Assembly: GCA_025084515.1 (NCBI GenBank)
Contig: JAJAGP010000170.1
Span: forward strand, 335,029 to 399,028
Reading direction: 5' to 3'
Source of the DNA: Ancistrus triradiatus
Lineage: Eukaryota > Chordata > Actinopteri > Siluriformes > Loricariidae
Length of the DNA stretch: 64,000 bases
Positions 1 through 12,114 of this stretch are shown here, in pieces. Numbering within the stretch: position 1 is the stretch's first letter; each line of letters begins with the position of its first letter. The translations under genes and the position numbers were made by a program. A model generated the notes under the pieces. It ran no database searches, was not told where the DNA came from, and worked only from the letters and a program-made list of their open reading frames with translations.

Positions 1-350
1 TGACTATCGTCAACAGATACACCAAAAAAGTGAATATTAACTTGACGGGAAATGTTAATTATTCATTCAGCTTCGCCTCACATAACTCTGCATTATAGAG
101 GATGTGTTTTGAATTATAAAAGTTCTTAAGCTTTTTTGCCCTAAAAGAATAAGTGATGAACGATGTGCAGTGATGAGCAATACCGCTGTATTGTATCCCC
201 AGTACAGAAATTAAAATGTTTGTCACCACATCAATGAGAAACATATTAGGGCCATTTGAATCGATCTTTTTGAATGCATGAACTGATGCATGGTCTTGGT
301 TGCGGGGCTATTGTGTTTGACTGTTTCCTGTGTTTACATTTAGAAAGGAA
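1..350. other. No recognisable feature
   Basis: AT-rich DNA with short unrelated open frames. No gene, repeat family or RNA recognised. Confidence 0.4.
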
Positions 351-620
351 CATGCATGCGCATACGTGGAATGTGTGCATGTGCGGTCGCGTGTGTGCAT
401 GCATGCGTGCATGGGTGCCTGTTCCAGGCTGTGGTGGGACTCTTGTCTCTTTGAGGGCTTAATTGTGGGTCCACAAAGCAGCCGCTGGACGAGTGGCATG
501 CTGGGTGTGGGTAGAAAGTGTGTGCTTGTGTGTTTATGTTGCTGAATGTTTAGACTCCCTCTCATGTGACTGATGTTTGTGTGTGAGTGTGTGAATCCTC
601 TGGCCTGCCATTCTTTTGGC
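351..620. repeat. Alternating purine-pyrimidine (TG/CATG) low-complexity tract
   Basis: Rich in GTGTG, CATGCATGCG and TGTGTGAGTG runs, densest at 351-415. The short open frames on both strands (158 and 71 residues) are products of this composition. Confidence 0.6.
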
Positions 621-767
621 AGCTGCAGAGCCAGGCTGCCACCGCAGCTTCCAGCTTGGGCCACCACAGTCACACGAGGCCAGCTTTCCCACGGGGAGGG
701 GCGCAAGCCTGAGCAACGGCAATCTCGGATTGAGATCAAGAAGAATGTCAGCAAATCAGAGACGTGA
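621..767 (+). other. Candidate exon of an unrecognised gene
   Basis: A polypyrimidine tract ending TTTTGGCAG precedes a GC-richer stretch. In one frame it ends RIEIKKNVSKSET then TGA at 765-767. Composition differs from the flanks. The product is not recognised and no partner exon was found. Confidence 0.25.
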
Positions 768-829
768 ATGCACAAAGGCGCCACACAGCCTCTATCAAGT
801 CATGACTTTGACGTACGAGCCATCTTTTT

Positions 830-1780
830 GAACTATTAGCAAACATTAATACTACCTAATGCCAGTAAGGCTTGTATCATGGTAATACGGATGCTTGTCT
901 TTATCACAGAAGCTCGCATGGAGCTTTTAGAACCTGAGCTCTTCTGTCTAGTGGTAGCATTCTGGATGTGTGAGAACAAGGTATTTCCTGAATATTCCCC
1001 AGAACATTAGCAGGTCCCCAAATAAGACACATCACTGTGCAATTTCATTTCCAGACCCTTAACCTTCTGGCTTTAATAGGATTAAACTGTAAATAGAATG
1101 CATACCAAAGCCACAACAAGGAGTTTCTGCAAATCTCTCTGGTCAAGTTCATGCACAAGGCCTATATAAAGCTGTCCATCTGTGCAGCAAAATCCCTTTG
1201 TTCTACATGGTTGAAAAAGCCTCCTGTAGCGTCTTGCAAATTTATCAGTTTTATTTCTAACCAGAGGGAAAGAAAACAAATGTTGTTGTGAAAAATCCCT
1301 ATTTTATATGGATTAGTCCATTCTTTTGAAGTCAAAAATAATTAAAAAGATATTAGCCAGCCTGAGATTTGTTGACCAACTTAAATCAAATACAGAAATG
1401 CGAATAGTTACACAAGAAGCAAACACACTCCTGTCGCTCATGGATCATTTCTGTCAACTAAGTTTAATAAAAAAAAATTGGAAAAGTACAGTCAGTTTTA
1501 ATATTGTATTTATATAATGTTTTGAAATGTTGCTCTTCTCCTACAACCCATGATATCACAACACTGATTTTTAGACTTTGGGACAGATTTACTTCAAAAC
1601 AATGAGATCTAACTAATCACCATGTGGCCATAAAAAACATGGTGTAGTCTCACTTATTGCTTTAAAGTGCTGGGGTGTGGCTAAAATAAGGTTCTGCCTA
1701 TGAACTAAAACTCTTTGTCTTTCAGTAGTGACTTGACAGATGTGAGACAACAGTTTTACTTATTAAAAAAAAACTTTCAT
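830..1780. other. No recognisable feature
   Basis: AT-rich intergenic DNA, no coding signal or known repeat recognised. Confidence 0.35.
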
Positions 1781-1789
1781 TTTCAGCGA

Positions 1790-2285
1790 TCTAGGTCATT
1801 CTGACCTAGCTGTTAGGAAGTGTTGGGAGCAGTGGTTCCTTGAGGGCACGCACACATGATGAACAGGCTCTGGATGGCCCAGACAGACCAACAGTAGAGA
1901 GGATCATTTGATCCACCGACAAGAACGAGCAGCTCCCTCAGTTTCGTTGTCTACCATTCAGACACAGGTGGCATCTTCACTACACACCCCTGTCTCTGAT
2001 CGGCCCAAATCCAGGCGCTTATCAGAAGGAAATGCGTTGTCACAGCAGCCATTACATGTCCTGCCATTGACAGTTAGCCACAGTCGCCGTCATTTGCAAT
2101 GGTGTCTTAAACAAGAACCTGTACTGCTATGGACTGGGACAATATCATCTTTGGCAATGAATCCAGGATGTGTTTGGGATCCAGCTAGGACACCAGCTTC
2201 AGCAAACTGCGTGTAGAGGATTTACAGGCTACGTCGTTGGAAATTGTGTTATAGAGGCATGTCTTGCAGTCAACAATCTCTCACT
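1790..2285 (+). mobile_element. Tc1-like transposase relic
   Basis: The frame at 1908-2216 contains STIQTQVASSLHTPVS and LTVSHSRRHLQWC, matching the pattern of a helix-turn-helix to early catalytic region in fish Tc1-like transposases. Broken by a frameshift and stops; no catalytic core and no clear inverted ends. Confidence 0.6.
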
Positions 2286-2317
2286 AATAGGTACACTGCC
2301 CAAAAGTAGCCTCTAAT

Positions 2318-3412
2318 TTAATTGTAAATCATGGTGGAAAAAAAGTATTTGGTCAATAACAAAAGTTCAACTCAATACTTTGTAACTTAACCTTTGTTGG
2401 CAATGACAAAGGTCAAAGGTTTCCTGTAAGTCTTCACCAGGTTTGCAAAAACTGTAGCTGGTATTTTGGCCCATTCCTCCATGCAGATCTCCTCTAGAGC
2501 AGTGATGTTTTGGGGCAACACGGACTTTCAACTCCCTCCACAAATTTTCTATGGGGTTGAGGTCTGGAGACTGGCTAGGCCACTCCAGGACCTTGAAATG
2601 CTTTTCATGGAGCCACTCATTTGTTGCCCGAGTGGTGTGTTTGGGATCATTGTCATGCTGGAAGACCCAGCCACGTTCCATCTTCAATGCTTTCACTGAA
2701 TGCAACTCAGCATTCTTCTTTTGTTTGAAAGTTTGATTTTGGTTTCATCTGACCACAGGATATTCTCCCAATCCTCTTCTGGATCATCCATATGCTCTCT
2801 GGCAAACTTCAGACAGGTCTGGACATGTACTGCCTTAAACAGGGGGACACGCCTGGCACTGCAGGATCTGAGTCCCTCTTGGCGTAGTGTGCTACTGATG
2901 GTAGCCTTTGTTACTTTGGTCCCAGCTCTCTGCAGGTCATTCATCAGGTCCCTCCATGTACTTCTGGGATTTTTGCTCACCGTTCTCATGATCATTTGAC
3001 CCCACGGGATGAGATCTTGCGTCGAGCCCCAGATCGAGGGAGATTATCAATGGTCTTGTATGTCTTCCATTTTCCTACAATTGCTCCCACAGTTGATTTA
3101 TTCACACCAAACTTGCTTTCCTATTGTAGATTCACTCTTCCCAGCCTGCTTGCAGGTCTACAATTTTTCTTTCTGGTGTCCTTCAACAGCTCTTTTGTCT
3201 TGGGTCATGGATGAGTTTGGAGTCTGACTGTTTGAGGCTGTAGACAGGTGTATTTTATACAGATAACAAGGTCAAACAGGTGCCATTAATACAGGTAACG
3301 AGTGGAGGACAGAAGAGCTTATTAAAGCAGTTGTTACAGGTCTGTGAGAGCCTGAAATCTTGCTTGTTTGTGGGTGACCAAATAATTATTTTCCACCATA
3401 ATTTACAATTAA
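2318..3412 (-). mobile_element. Tc1-like DNA transposon, internally deleted
   Basis: Inverted ends around TTAATTGTAAAT-ATGGTGG at both sides (2318-2345 and 3385-3412). Minus-strand frames 2693-2995 and 2367-2705 encode SDETKIKL, then FQHDNDPKHT and NPIENLWREL, the DD34E residues. The stretch between them, present in the related copy at 43441-43600, is deleted. Outermost terminal sequence seen in the copy at 26690 is missing. Confidence 0.8.
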
Positions 3413-4025
3413 ATTCCGTCACCTGGTTGCCACTGTCTCTGTCTGGGTGCTTCCCCTCTCTTTTCTCTCTCGCAGCTGTTCTTAGTTTAAATAAATTCCT
3501 TGTTTCTCCACTTTGAGTTAGAATCGGGTTCCAGCCTCAAAATATGTTTTAATCCACTGATTAAAATAACATAGTTTTTTAAGCTACATCTTGGCACCAA
3601 TCAGATTGCCAAGACAGTTAATCATGCATGAGAGAGGACCTGAGAGCATAATTGTTGCATCACTTTGATCCATAATTAGTAATTCTGTAAGCTAATTATA
3701 ACTGTCCCACACCATCAGTATTAACTGCAAATGTGTGCAAAACAATAATCCAGTTCTCTTTTTAATAAACTGATAAGCAGCAATTAAATGGGCAGGTGAA
3801 GAGGCAGTATCTGGCTCATGGGCCACAACAGGAATTTGGATAGATTTTATGGCGCTTTTTTTTACTCTGTTCTGTTCTTTTGTTCTAGATACAGAAAGGG
3901 TTTATTTACCTTTAGTTACCTTTAGTTTACCTTTAGTTACTGGACCTTAAGAATCACTGTTTGAACCAGCTGAACTGAACCAGCGCTTCTTTTAACAATC
4001 TAGCAATAGCATAACCAGAGCACAG
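3413..4025. other. No recognisable gene
   Basis: Starts with a CT-rich stretch containing TTTCTCTCTCGCAG and AAATAAATTCCTTG, then AT-rich DNA. Nothing assigned. Confidence 0.35.
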
Positions 4026-4029
4026 GGAT

Positions 4030-4210
4030 ACTTATTTCCCTCTAGTGGAGTTGTCTAATACAAAACCGCTTAAAGTTAAAACCATCTTGTACTTTCACTT
4101 TTATAAGCTTTGTAAACAAATAGTAAGACATACTGGAACTGATTTAGAGAAGTATAGGCAGTGAGTCGAGTTCCTGATTTACTTTAAGAGGTAGACCAAT
4201 CGTCAGTAAA
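4030..4210 (+). repeat. Left member of a separated inverted repeat
   Basis: About 170 bp resembles the reverse complement of 6938-7112 (shared blocks include GATTTACTTTAAGAGGTAGA and CACTTTTATAAG). Roughly 85 percent identity by eye. Confidence 0.6.
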
Positions 4211-4348
4211 GAGAAGCCGTGCTTCAGAGCAGTACACAGTCCCCCTCACTGCCAGGCATGGTTCAAAATGAAGGCGCTTATCCAATTAGTGTCCAAGGAG
4301 ACAGATCTTTTGTCCCATTTAAAATAGCAGATACATGAACACACCATA

Positions 4349-4648
4349 CAGTGGTGCTTGAAAGTTTGTGAACTCTTTAGAATTTTCTATATTTCTGAAT
4401 AAATAAGACCTAAAACATCATCAGATTTTCACACAATCCTAACAGTAGATAAAGAGAATCCAGTTAAACAAACGGGACAAAAATATTACACTTGGTCATT
4501 TATTTATTAAAGAAAATTACCCAATATTTCATATTAGTGAGTCGCAAAAGTATGTGAACCTTTGCTTTCAGTATCTGGTGTGACCTCCCATGTGCAGCAA
4601 TAACTGCAACTAAACATTTCCTGTAACTGTTGATCAGTCCTGCACAAG
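4349..4648. mobile_element. Left end of a Tc1-like transposon
   Basis: Starts CAGTGGTGCTTGAAAG after TA. The same family as 16917-19927: shared TIR text includes ACTTGGTCATTTATTTATT. Breaks off at 4648, where a different sequence starts. Confidence 0.75.
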
Positions 4649-6545
4649 GGGGTTACAGGAGGTATGGAGATGAGCGCAGATATTCAAACATAAACTGATT
4701 TATTAAACAAATGAAGCCACAATGCAAACATAACATGAACACAAACTAGGGTAAATAAATGAATCGCGGCACACGGCACGGCAAGAATCTAAACAAAGGA
4801 AGCCCACGTTGACTATGCAAAGTTAACATCGGCATGGTACTACAAATGGTTACTAACAAAAGAACAATGAAACAGAAAGGATAGTTAAAACCTAAACAGC
4901 CAGACCGAGGCACAACTAACGCGGAATTACCGCAACGCGCATGGTCTGAAGCAGTCGTAACCGCACCCACGAATAATCCAACTAGGTCAGGAGCAAACAC
5001 CAACAACCCCACCGAATGCAAGCAACCACGACTCATCAAAAGCGGTAACAGCCACCAAACCAAAACATACCGATAGAGTAATCTACAGTGCGGACGCGGA
5101 CGAAGACGAGTAACCTGAAGCGGGTGAAGCCACAATCTGAGTCAATTCCCCACGTCGTGCTTGAGCTAGGGCCCAGCCTAAATAGAGTCCATTACAGCTA
5201 TAGGTTGTCAGTTCAAGGGCCCTAGCTTTTTCTTCTGGTACTCCGCCGACACGGTCTGGCTCGTCCCTAGTGGTGACAACCTCGGCACTGGCGCTGACGT
5301 CCTTGGCTCTGGCGCGGGCTCTGACGTCCTTGATGCTGGAGTGAGTTGGGTGTCCTCTAAAAGGGGTGGGGCGCACTATGTCCTCAAGGAGAGCCTCTGG
5401 GGAACAAACGGCCTCTGTGCAGGTCTCACGGGAACAGGCGGCCTCTGGAAAGGTCCCACTGGAACGGATGGCCTCTGGAGAGGCCTCACAGGAACGGACG
5501 GCATCTGGAAGGGCCTCACTGGAACAGACGACCTCTGGAAGGGTCTCACTGGAACGGACAACCTCTGGAAAGGCCTTACTGGAATGGATGACCTCTGGAA
5601 AGGCCTCAGAGGAACGGACCACCTCTGGAAAGGCCTTACTGGAACGGATGACCTCTGGAAAGGCCTTACTGGAACGGATGACCTCTGGAAAGGTCTCAGA
5701 GGAACGGACGACCTCTGGAAAGGTCTCAGAGGAACGGACGACCTCTGGAAAGGCCTCACTGGAACAAACGGACTTTGTACAGGCCTCACGGGAACCAAAG
5801 GACTCCTGGCTGACCTTACAGAAACAAATGGCCTCTGTTCAGGACTCTCGGGAACAAACTGCCTCTGTACAGGCCTCCTGGAAACAAATGGCCTCTGGGA
5901 CGGCCTCTTGGATGGACTTCCATGGCGCTGGCACAGGCGCTGACGTGGCCGCTGATGTCCTCGGAGCTGGCATGGGCCAGGGTCAGAGCAAATGCCCGTG
6001 GCGTCGGGGTCGGCACAAATGTCCGTGACGCAGGAGTCAATGCAACTGGCTCGGATAAACTGAAGGTCGCATGTCGTTCAGATACAGAACTAGGCAATGC
6101 ATCGTGCTCAGACACCAAGCTGAACAGCCCTAACGGCTCATGTATGGAGCTATTTGGCAATGCTAACAGCCTAGATACTGAATTAAGCGGTGCAGCAGAC
6201 TCCGATATGGAGCTAGGCGGCGCGTCTTGCTCAGATACTAGCTAAGAGACACGACATGCTCACAAAACAGCGCTAACATGATCAAGCACGGAACTAAGGG
6301 GCACAGCGTGCTCAGGTACGGAAACAAATGGCGCTTCAAACTCAAATAAGGAGCTAAGGTGACCAGGTACGAGACTAGAGTCCGGCGGAGCACCACAAAC
6401 GACATGGTCCAGCTTCCTATGCAGTCTTAAAGTTACATTAACATTGTCTAAACCATTGACAAATAAAAATTGTACAGTGGTACCGCAGTTCTCATTGTTA
6501 TTTCGTTCCAAAAGGCTTGTTGAGAACAACAACAAACAAAGTAAC
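4649..6545 (-). mobile_element. LTR-retrotransposon relic with gag-tail repeats
   Basis: Read on the minus strand, the 6100-6400 part has repeats of the type VPEHAVPLSSVLDH, like those in the LTR element at 45860-48042 (MPEHLAPPSSIPGL). The region then passes through a 30-bp minisatellite and ends near 4655 in an LTR-like tail with AATAAA and CTGTAACCCCC. No polymerase remains. Placement as a Gypsy relative is inferred. Confidence 0.45.
5401..5910. repeat. 30-bp minisatellite, 17 units
   Basis: Unit is GGAACGGACGACCTCTGGAA plus AGGCCTCACT with few changes, in perfect 30-bp register. Because 30 is a multiple of three, several frames stay open on both strands, giving 10-residue repeats such as GTDDLWKGLT or VPVRPFQRSS. 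Confidence 0.9.
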
Positions 6546-6770
6546 AAAACAACAAGTATCGAGCAAAATTTTCCTATAATGTAAATTGAATAAATCCATT
6601 CCAGACCCCCAGAAAATTCACACTGTTTAAGGCATTATATGCATTAATGGAGTTGAATTGTACAGGTGCTCCCTGATTTACGAAGAGGATACGTTCCAAC
6701 AAATTCATCATAACTTAAATGTAACATGAACTGGGGAGTTTAACGAGTGTTTGTTGTATCATAGCGGTGA
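6470..6770. repeat. Dispersed fish repeat fragments
   Basis: Contains CAGTGGTACCGCAGTTCTC with GTTCCAAAAGG, related to the repeat at 20705-21645, followed by a GTGCTCCCTGATTTACGA end typical of another dispersed repeat. Confidence 0.5.
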
Positions 6771-6937
6771 CAAGGATGAAGTTGGCTTCTTATTTGCATT
6801 TTCCGGTCCACCTTAAATGACTGCAGTTACATTATGGCACGTGTAGATGGAGATTCAGTGAGTAATGAATTGAAAGTGAAAAGTAAAAGCAGGAGCAGGA
6901 GTGTCCCCTGCCCTGGAATAAGGCTTTTCTTTATTGA

Positions 6938-7112
6938 CGATTGGTCTACCTCTTAAAGTAAATCAGGAACACGATTGACTTCCTATACTTCTTTAAATCA
7001 GTTCCAGTAAGTCTTACTATTTATTTACAAAGTTTATAAAAGTGAAATTACAAGATGTGTTATAACGTTAAGAGGTTTTGTATTAGGCACCTCCGCTAGA
7101 GGGTTCACTCTT
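6938..7112 (-). repeat. Right member of a separated inverted repeat
   Basis: Reverse-complement partner of 4030-4210. The two lie 2.7 kb apart and enclose a Tc1-like end and an LTR-element relic. Confidence 0.6.
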
Positions 7113-7449
7113 TGTGATCTGAAGGCGTCAGCGTAGCTGCTAAGCTAACTTCAGCCTGTGTTCTGGAGCATTCAGTTCCTGTTTTGCTTTTGGTTCTTAC
7201 CTATAAAATAACTTGTAGATGTAAAAAAAAAAAAAAAAAACAACAACATGATAAACACAGAGATCTTCTCTGATCAAGGCTATTGTAAACCTGAATCACT
7301 ATGTACTGAATCGTAAATCGAGTTTTGCGTGAAACGAGTCATGGGGCTTGACTCATACAAGTTTAAGCAAGTGTGCCAAGTAATGAGGAAACGACAAGAA
7401 CAGAGTCATCAAAATGCTTTGAGAATCGAATTCTATGAGTTCCGAGGTG

Positions 7450-7800
7450 GTACTACTGCACCAATAAATTTCTTTATTCATTCATCTTAGTAAGCACTAT
7501 ATCCTGAACAGGAATAGGAAATACTGGGAGCAAGGCAGGAATATACCCTGTGTGGGAGACCAATAAATCAGTGTGTCACACACCTTTTCCTTTACATTCA
7601 AACACCCAGAGCAGCTTATGAAGTTCTAATCCACTTGCTGGTATGTTTTTGGGAGGTGGGAGAAACCCAAGTACCTGGGAGAATCTCAGAGAGAAAAACA
7701 GGGAACACACAAACTCACAGGAAGTTTGGAATTAAGCTCGGGTAAGAACCTGGAGAAGTTGAAGTACTAACTTTGCTGTTCCACCTGTCACCCTAAAGAC
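7450..7800 (-). repeat. Degenerate dispersed repeat (same family as 23042-23405)
   Basis: Carries GGGAGGTGGGAGAAACCCAAG and ACACACAAACTCACA, recognisable parts of the abundant fish repeat seen better at 23042-23405 and 12115-12960. Confidence 0.6.
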
Positions 7801-8740
7801 TCTTTAAAAAAATAATATGATTCACACTGGAGAAAAAAGTCAGGACCAGACACTTAATCAGCGTTTTCCTTTAAAAAAAAAAAAGCTGGGGAGGATAAAG
7901 AGACACCTCTGAGTAAACAGTTGCACTTATGCATCTCTAATTAAGGTTCATTTGGAAATTTTAACTGAACACTGAAATTACCTGAAACCACTAAATACCA
8001 CTTGATATCATCTAAAGGAAAGGGAAGATTGTTTTACATTCTCACAATTGAAATAAATCATCTAAAGAATATCTTAGTCATGGAGTTAATGTTAGAAAGT
8101 AATTTAGACAAATCAGGAAAATGATGTTCTTGATACAAGACTTGACATCTCTAATTGTCAGCTGAACCCTTTTGTGTTGCGTGAAATATTGACATTGTTA
8201 CTATTTTTACTTTTATTATTACAATGCTAACTGTCATTATACAATTAGCAAATTAGCAATACCAAACAGTTGTCTACACTTAAATTTCACATGCTAACAG
8301 TGTCACGTTTTACTTATGAAATCACAGTATGTTAGACTTTTATAGTTGTATTTTTTATTTGTAAAAATATGTTTTTAAAGTTTCATTTAACATGACACTG
8401 ACATTTCCATTGCAATCTTACAAACCGTCAGCAATGCCGCCACAGATGGTTGGGGAAACCCTGGCCCAATGACATGATGCATCTTACTCATTACTTCCCT
8501 CTGGTGGTTCACAAACAAAAAAACAACAACAAAAACCTACAGAAACCTATGTAGTAGATACTAGAACTTGTTGTTCCTACATTCGAACGTGAAATGCTGT
8601 TGGACTGCTAGAATCAAAACCTCCCCCCATGTTTTAAGTATTTAAGCAGAAATCCACACTTGTGTGATTTTCACTTTTTTAATTGTCAAGAATATGAGTT
8701 TCTTCAAAAAATACAAAAATGTAGAATTCTGTAAAACTAA
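7801..8740. other. No recognisable feature
   Basis: AT-rich intergenic DNA with A and T runs; nothing assigned. Confidence 0.35.
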
Positions 8741-9012
8741 TATTCAGTTGAACACACTACACAATGGCCGTTTCACAATATGCGTATTTTTCTGTCCTTG
8801 CGTTCTTGTGTACTTGTGAAACGTCATCAGTCGCAGCCCAAGTACTGCTCCATTTCTAAGTTTGCATCTAACCAAGTACGTTCTATATCCCCGGATGTGT
8901 TCTTGCTCCGCCCATAGTATTGAGGATGCATCGGAGCAGACTTGTGCATACTTGAACAGCGAAATATCCCACAATGCATTGCCAGCTCGGTAATGAGGAT
9001 GCCAGAATGAGT

Positions 9013-11215
9013 TGCCAGAAGTTGAATCTGTTCATCTGGACATAGATTTTTGTCGAAGAAACGTTTCGTCACTAAGTGACTTCTTCAGTCTCAGCTAGTT
9101 GGAAAACTTCCCCAATCTTATATACAGCACATTTGAATAATGACTGGTACCAGCACCATTACATAACAATTGGGACCGGTGAGATCAGTTTAATATGCAG
9201 ATTGACATTTCCATTAACGACAATGGCCACGTGTGCCATTCACACAGGATTGGGGAAGGGCTGCGATGGCTGCGTTGTAAGATGGTGAGAGGTGTACTCT
9301 GGGGCCCCCTCTTCGACTCAGGGATGGACGTTCCCTTTTTACAAAAATGGCTTCTTTTACTCCGCGTTCAAACCATTGTTCCTCCCGATCAAGGATCTGT
9401 ACGTCTTCATCCTTGAAAGAGTGGCCACTGGCCTGTAGGTGGGTGTAAACCGCAGACTCCTGACCTGATGAGGTAGCTCTTCTATGTTGTGACATCCGTT
9501 TCACCAGTGGCTGTTTGGTTTCCCCGATGTACAATTCCTGGCAATCCTCCTGGCACTTAACAGCTTACACTACATTACTCTGTTTGTGCTGGAGGACCCG
9601 ATCCTTGGGGTGGACCAGTTTCTGGCATAGAGTATTTTGGGGTTTGAAAGCCACTGAGACGCTGTCTTTGGCAAATATGCATCTCAATTGTTCCGATGTT
9701 CCTGCCACATATGGAATCACCACTGGTTTAAGCTTAGACTGCGCTTGTTGTTCTCCTCTCGTCGATCTGCTGGAGCACTGTTTGGGGCGTCTTACCGGCT
9801 TTTGACAAAGGCCCCAGTTTGGATACCCACATTTTTCCCAGGGCCTGCTTAATGTGAGATTTTTCTCTCCATCCTTGGCCGCTGTGTCAGTGGGGATGCT
9901 GTCTGCTCGGTGGTACAGTGTCCTGATGACTCCTAGTTTTGTGCTCCAGTGGATGATGAGAGTCAAACCTTAAGTACTGATTCGTATGTGTTGGCTTACG
10001 GTAAACATCGACTTTCAATCGTCCCCCATCTCCAATCACAACCTCACAATCCAGAAAGGCGAACCTGCCGTTCTTCACATCCTCCCTGGTGAACTTAATG
10101 TGTCTGTCCACTGAGTTGATGTGGTCGGTGAAATGTGGTACTTCCTGAGATTTCATTTTAACCCAGGTGTCACCCACATATCTGAACCAATGGCTGGGTA
10201 GTGTTCCTGAATAGGATCTTAGTGCCTTCTTTTCCACTTCTTCCATATACAGGTTGGCCACGATAGGTGAAACTGGGGAGCCCATGGCGCACCCATGTTT
10301 CTGCCTATAGTACTGCTCTCTGTATGGGAAATAGGTGGATTGATGACACAGCTCCAGAAGCAAACACACCTGGTTCGAGTTAAGGGTGGTCCTATTGCTG
10401 AGAGTGGGGTCATCCTGTAGTTTCACTCGGACCACCTCTTCTGCCTCAGCAACTGGAACGCACGTGAAGAGATACGTGACATCAAACGAGACCATTGTCT
10501 CATAATGACGTCCCTCACCTTATCCACGAAATCCATGGTGTTCTGGATGTGATGATCCGTGCTGCCTACCAATGGGTTGAGGATCGATGCCAGAAACTTA
10601 GCGATGTTATAGGTCACGGAGTTGATCATACACACATTGGGCCGCAATGGCACATCCTGTTTATGTATCTTAGGTAAACCATACAGACTAGGTGTAGCCT
10701 CCCCTGGGTATAATCTGTGGTACAGAGGCCGGTCAATAGCATTGTCCTGTTCTAAAAACTTCAGACAATCTATCACCTTCTTCTTGTACCCACTACCAGG
10801 ATCTTGTTTCAGGGGCGCATAATTGTTAGTGTCTCTAAGGAGAGTCATAACTTTCTCATGATAGTCTGTCTGGTTTAATAAAACAGTGCACCTACCTTTG
10901 TCCGCTGGAAGGATGATGATGTCATTATCCTTACTGAGAGTCGTGAGTGCATTCCTTTCCGCTCTGCTGATGTTAGACGGTGGTGGCTTTGCATTGCTAA
11001 GGCAGGCTGAAACTTTCATTCACAGTTGTTCTGCTTCCATGTCCGCTATGTTGTTGTTGCGGATTGCTGTATATAAGATTGAGGAAGTTTTCCAACTAGC
11101 TGAGAATGAAGAAGTCACTTAGATGAGTGACGAAACGTTTCTCTGACAAAATCTATGTCCAGATGAACAGATTCAACTTCTGGGATTTTCTTACCTGGAT
11201 TATTGAGCATGCATC
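9013..11215 (-). mobile_element. Penelope-like retroelement with inverted terminal copies
   Basis: The same about 110-bp end sequence (AGTTGAATCTGTTCATCTGG and flanks) appears inverted at 9013-9122 and 11060-11190. In between, minus strand, are a reverse transcriptase followed by a GIY-YIG endonuclease, the Penelope arrangement. Related fragments sit at 28747-29300 and 35095-35260. Confidence 0.8.
9214..11019 (-). pseudogene. Penelope-like RT and GIY-YIG endonuclease, frameshifted
   Basis: The N-terminal RT part (10423-11019) has IILPADKGRCTVLLN and YGLPKIHKQDVPLRP. The second frame (9887-10495) starts VSFDVTYLFTCVP and carries GCAMGSPVSPIVAN. The catalytic box reads RYVGDTWV, where the family has Y-x-D-D, so one aspartate is lost. 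The last frame (9214-9534) starts YIGETKQPLVKRMSQH, the GIY-YIG domain. Frames are separated by frameshifts: inactive. Confidence 0.82.
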
Positions 11216-11595
11216 AAGACATAAATCAAAGTTCAGAATTAAATTCCCTTCTAAAATCAGACTTGTTTGGTGCTCGCTTATGTTTGGGAAGGTTTTTATT
11301 TATGCTTAAATGCGATCGCTCCGTTGTTACACGTAGATTAAACTATTCAATGGAAAGTAAAAGATCTGAGCACGTCTTCCTCCGCAGACAGGCTTTATAC
11401 AAGATGTTTTAGGTTTTATCTAGGTGTAAAAAGTAAACTGTCATGTCTCCATAGTCAAGTACGCTCCTGCTCAAATTGTAGAATAACCGAACTGCATCCT
11501 CCCACCATAGGGAGAATGTACTCGAAGTCCACACTAGGAAGTATGCAAGTCTGAACTTCGCGTGCTTGGTATTGAGAAACGGCCAGTGTAATGGG

Positions 11596-11762
11596 ACTGT
11601 GATAGCCTAGCGGTTAAGGTACATGGTCTCAAGGGTTCAAATCCCACCTCTGCCAAGATGCCACTGTTGTGTCCTTGAGCAAGGCCCTTAACGCACAATT
11701 ATTTCGATTGTCAGAGTTTATCAGGTGTAAGTAAGTGGATAAGGCCCTCTGCTAAATGACAT
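11596..11762 (+). repeat. tRNA-derived SINE
   Basis: Pol III boxes TAGCCTAGCGG and GGGTTCAAATCCC, then CCTTGAGCAAGGCCCTTAAC and a CTCTGCTAAATGACA end, the layout of the common fish tRNA-SINE families. Confidence 0.8.
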
Positions 11763-12114
11763 GTCTAGCCCCTTTTCCGAGGTGCTCAAGCACCCTAAAT
11801 TGAGTCCCAGCACCCCTTATCTGTGATAAAGAAAAGTGTTAAAACCTTACAAAATACATGTTTTAAACATAATATTTTAACATTGAAAACACAGTAGCCC
11901 CCTTGCCTCTCAAATATGATCCATGTGATGACTTTTTATGGCTCACAGGTTTAGCATTAACAGAAGTTTGTCTAATGTTCTTCGTTCACAAGTGTATGAA
12001 TGATAGTCCCAAATTACATTAAAATGTACCATTTTATGTTTAAAAAAAATGGGGGGTTGGGGGTTGGTTCTCATGAATGTAATAAACGTTTGTTAAAATG
12101 CATTTATGTTCTCT

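Larger units (their letters stand above)
8755..11594. mobile_element. DNA-transposon-like ends split by a Penelope-like element
   Basis: Ends CACAATGGCCGTTTCACAAT (8759-8778) and its inverted partner ATTGAGAAACGGCCAGTG (11572-11589) flank the region. The inner edge at about 9005 and the outer part at 11430-11590 belong to the same family of sequence. Superfamily not identified. Confidence 0.5.

Noticed and set aside
5083..5622. 179-residue minus-strand frame
   Set aside because: Mostly minisatellite read on the other strand plus an LTR-relic tail; may be a remnant of a gag tail, but not a host gene.
5341..5943. 200- and 220-residue plus-strand open frames
   Set aside because: They follow only from the 30-bp minisatellite, whose period keeps several frames open; no domain, splice or start context supports a gene.
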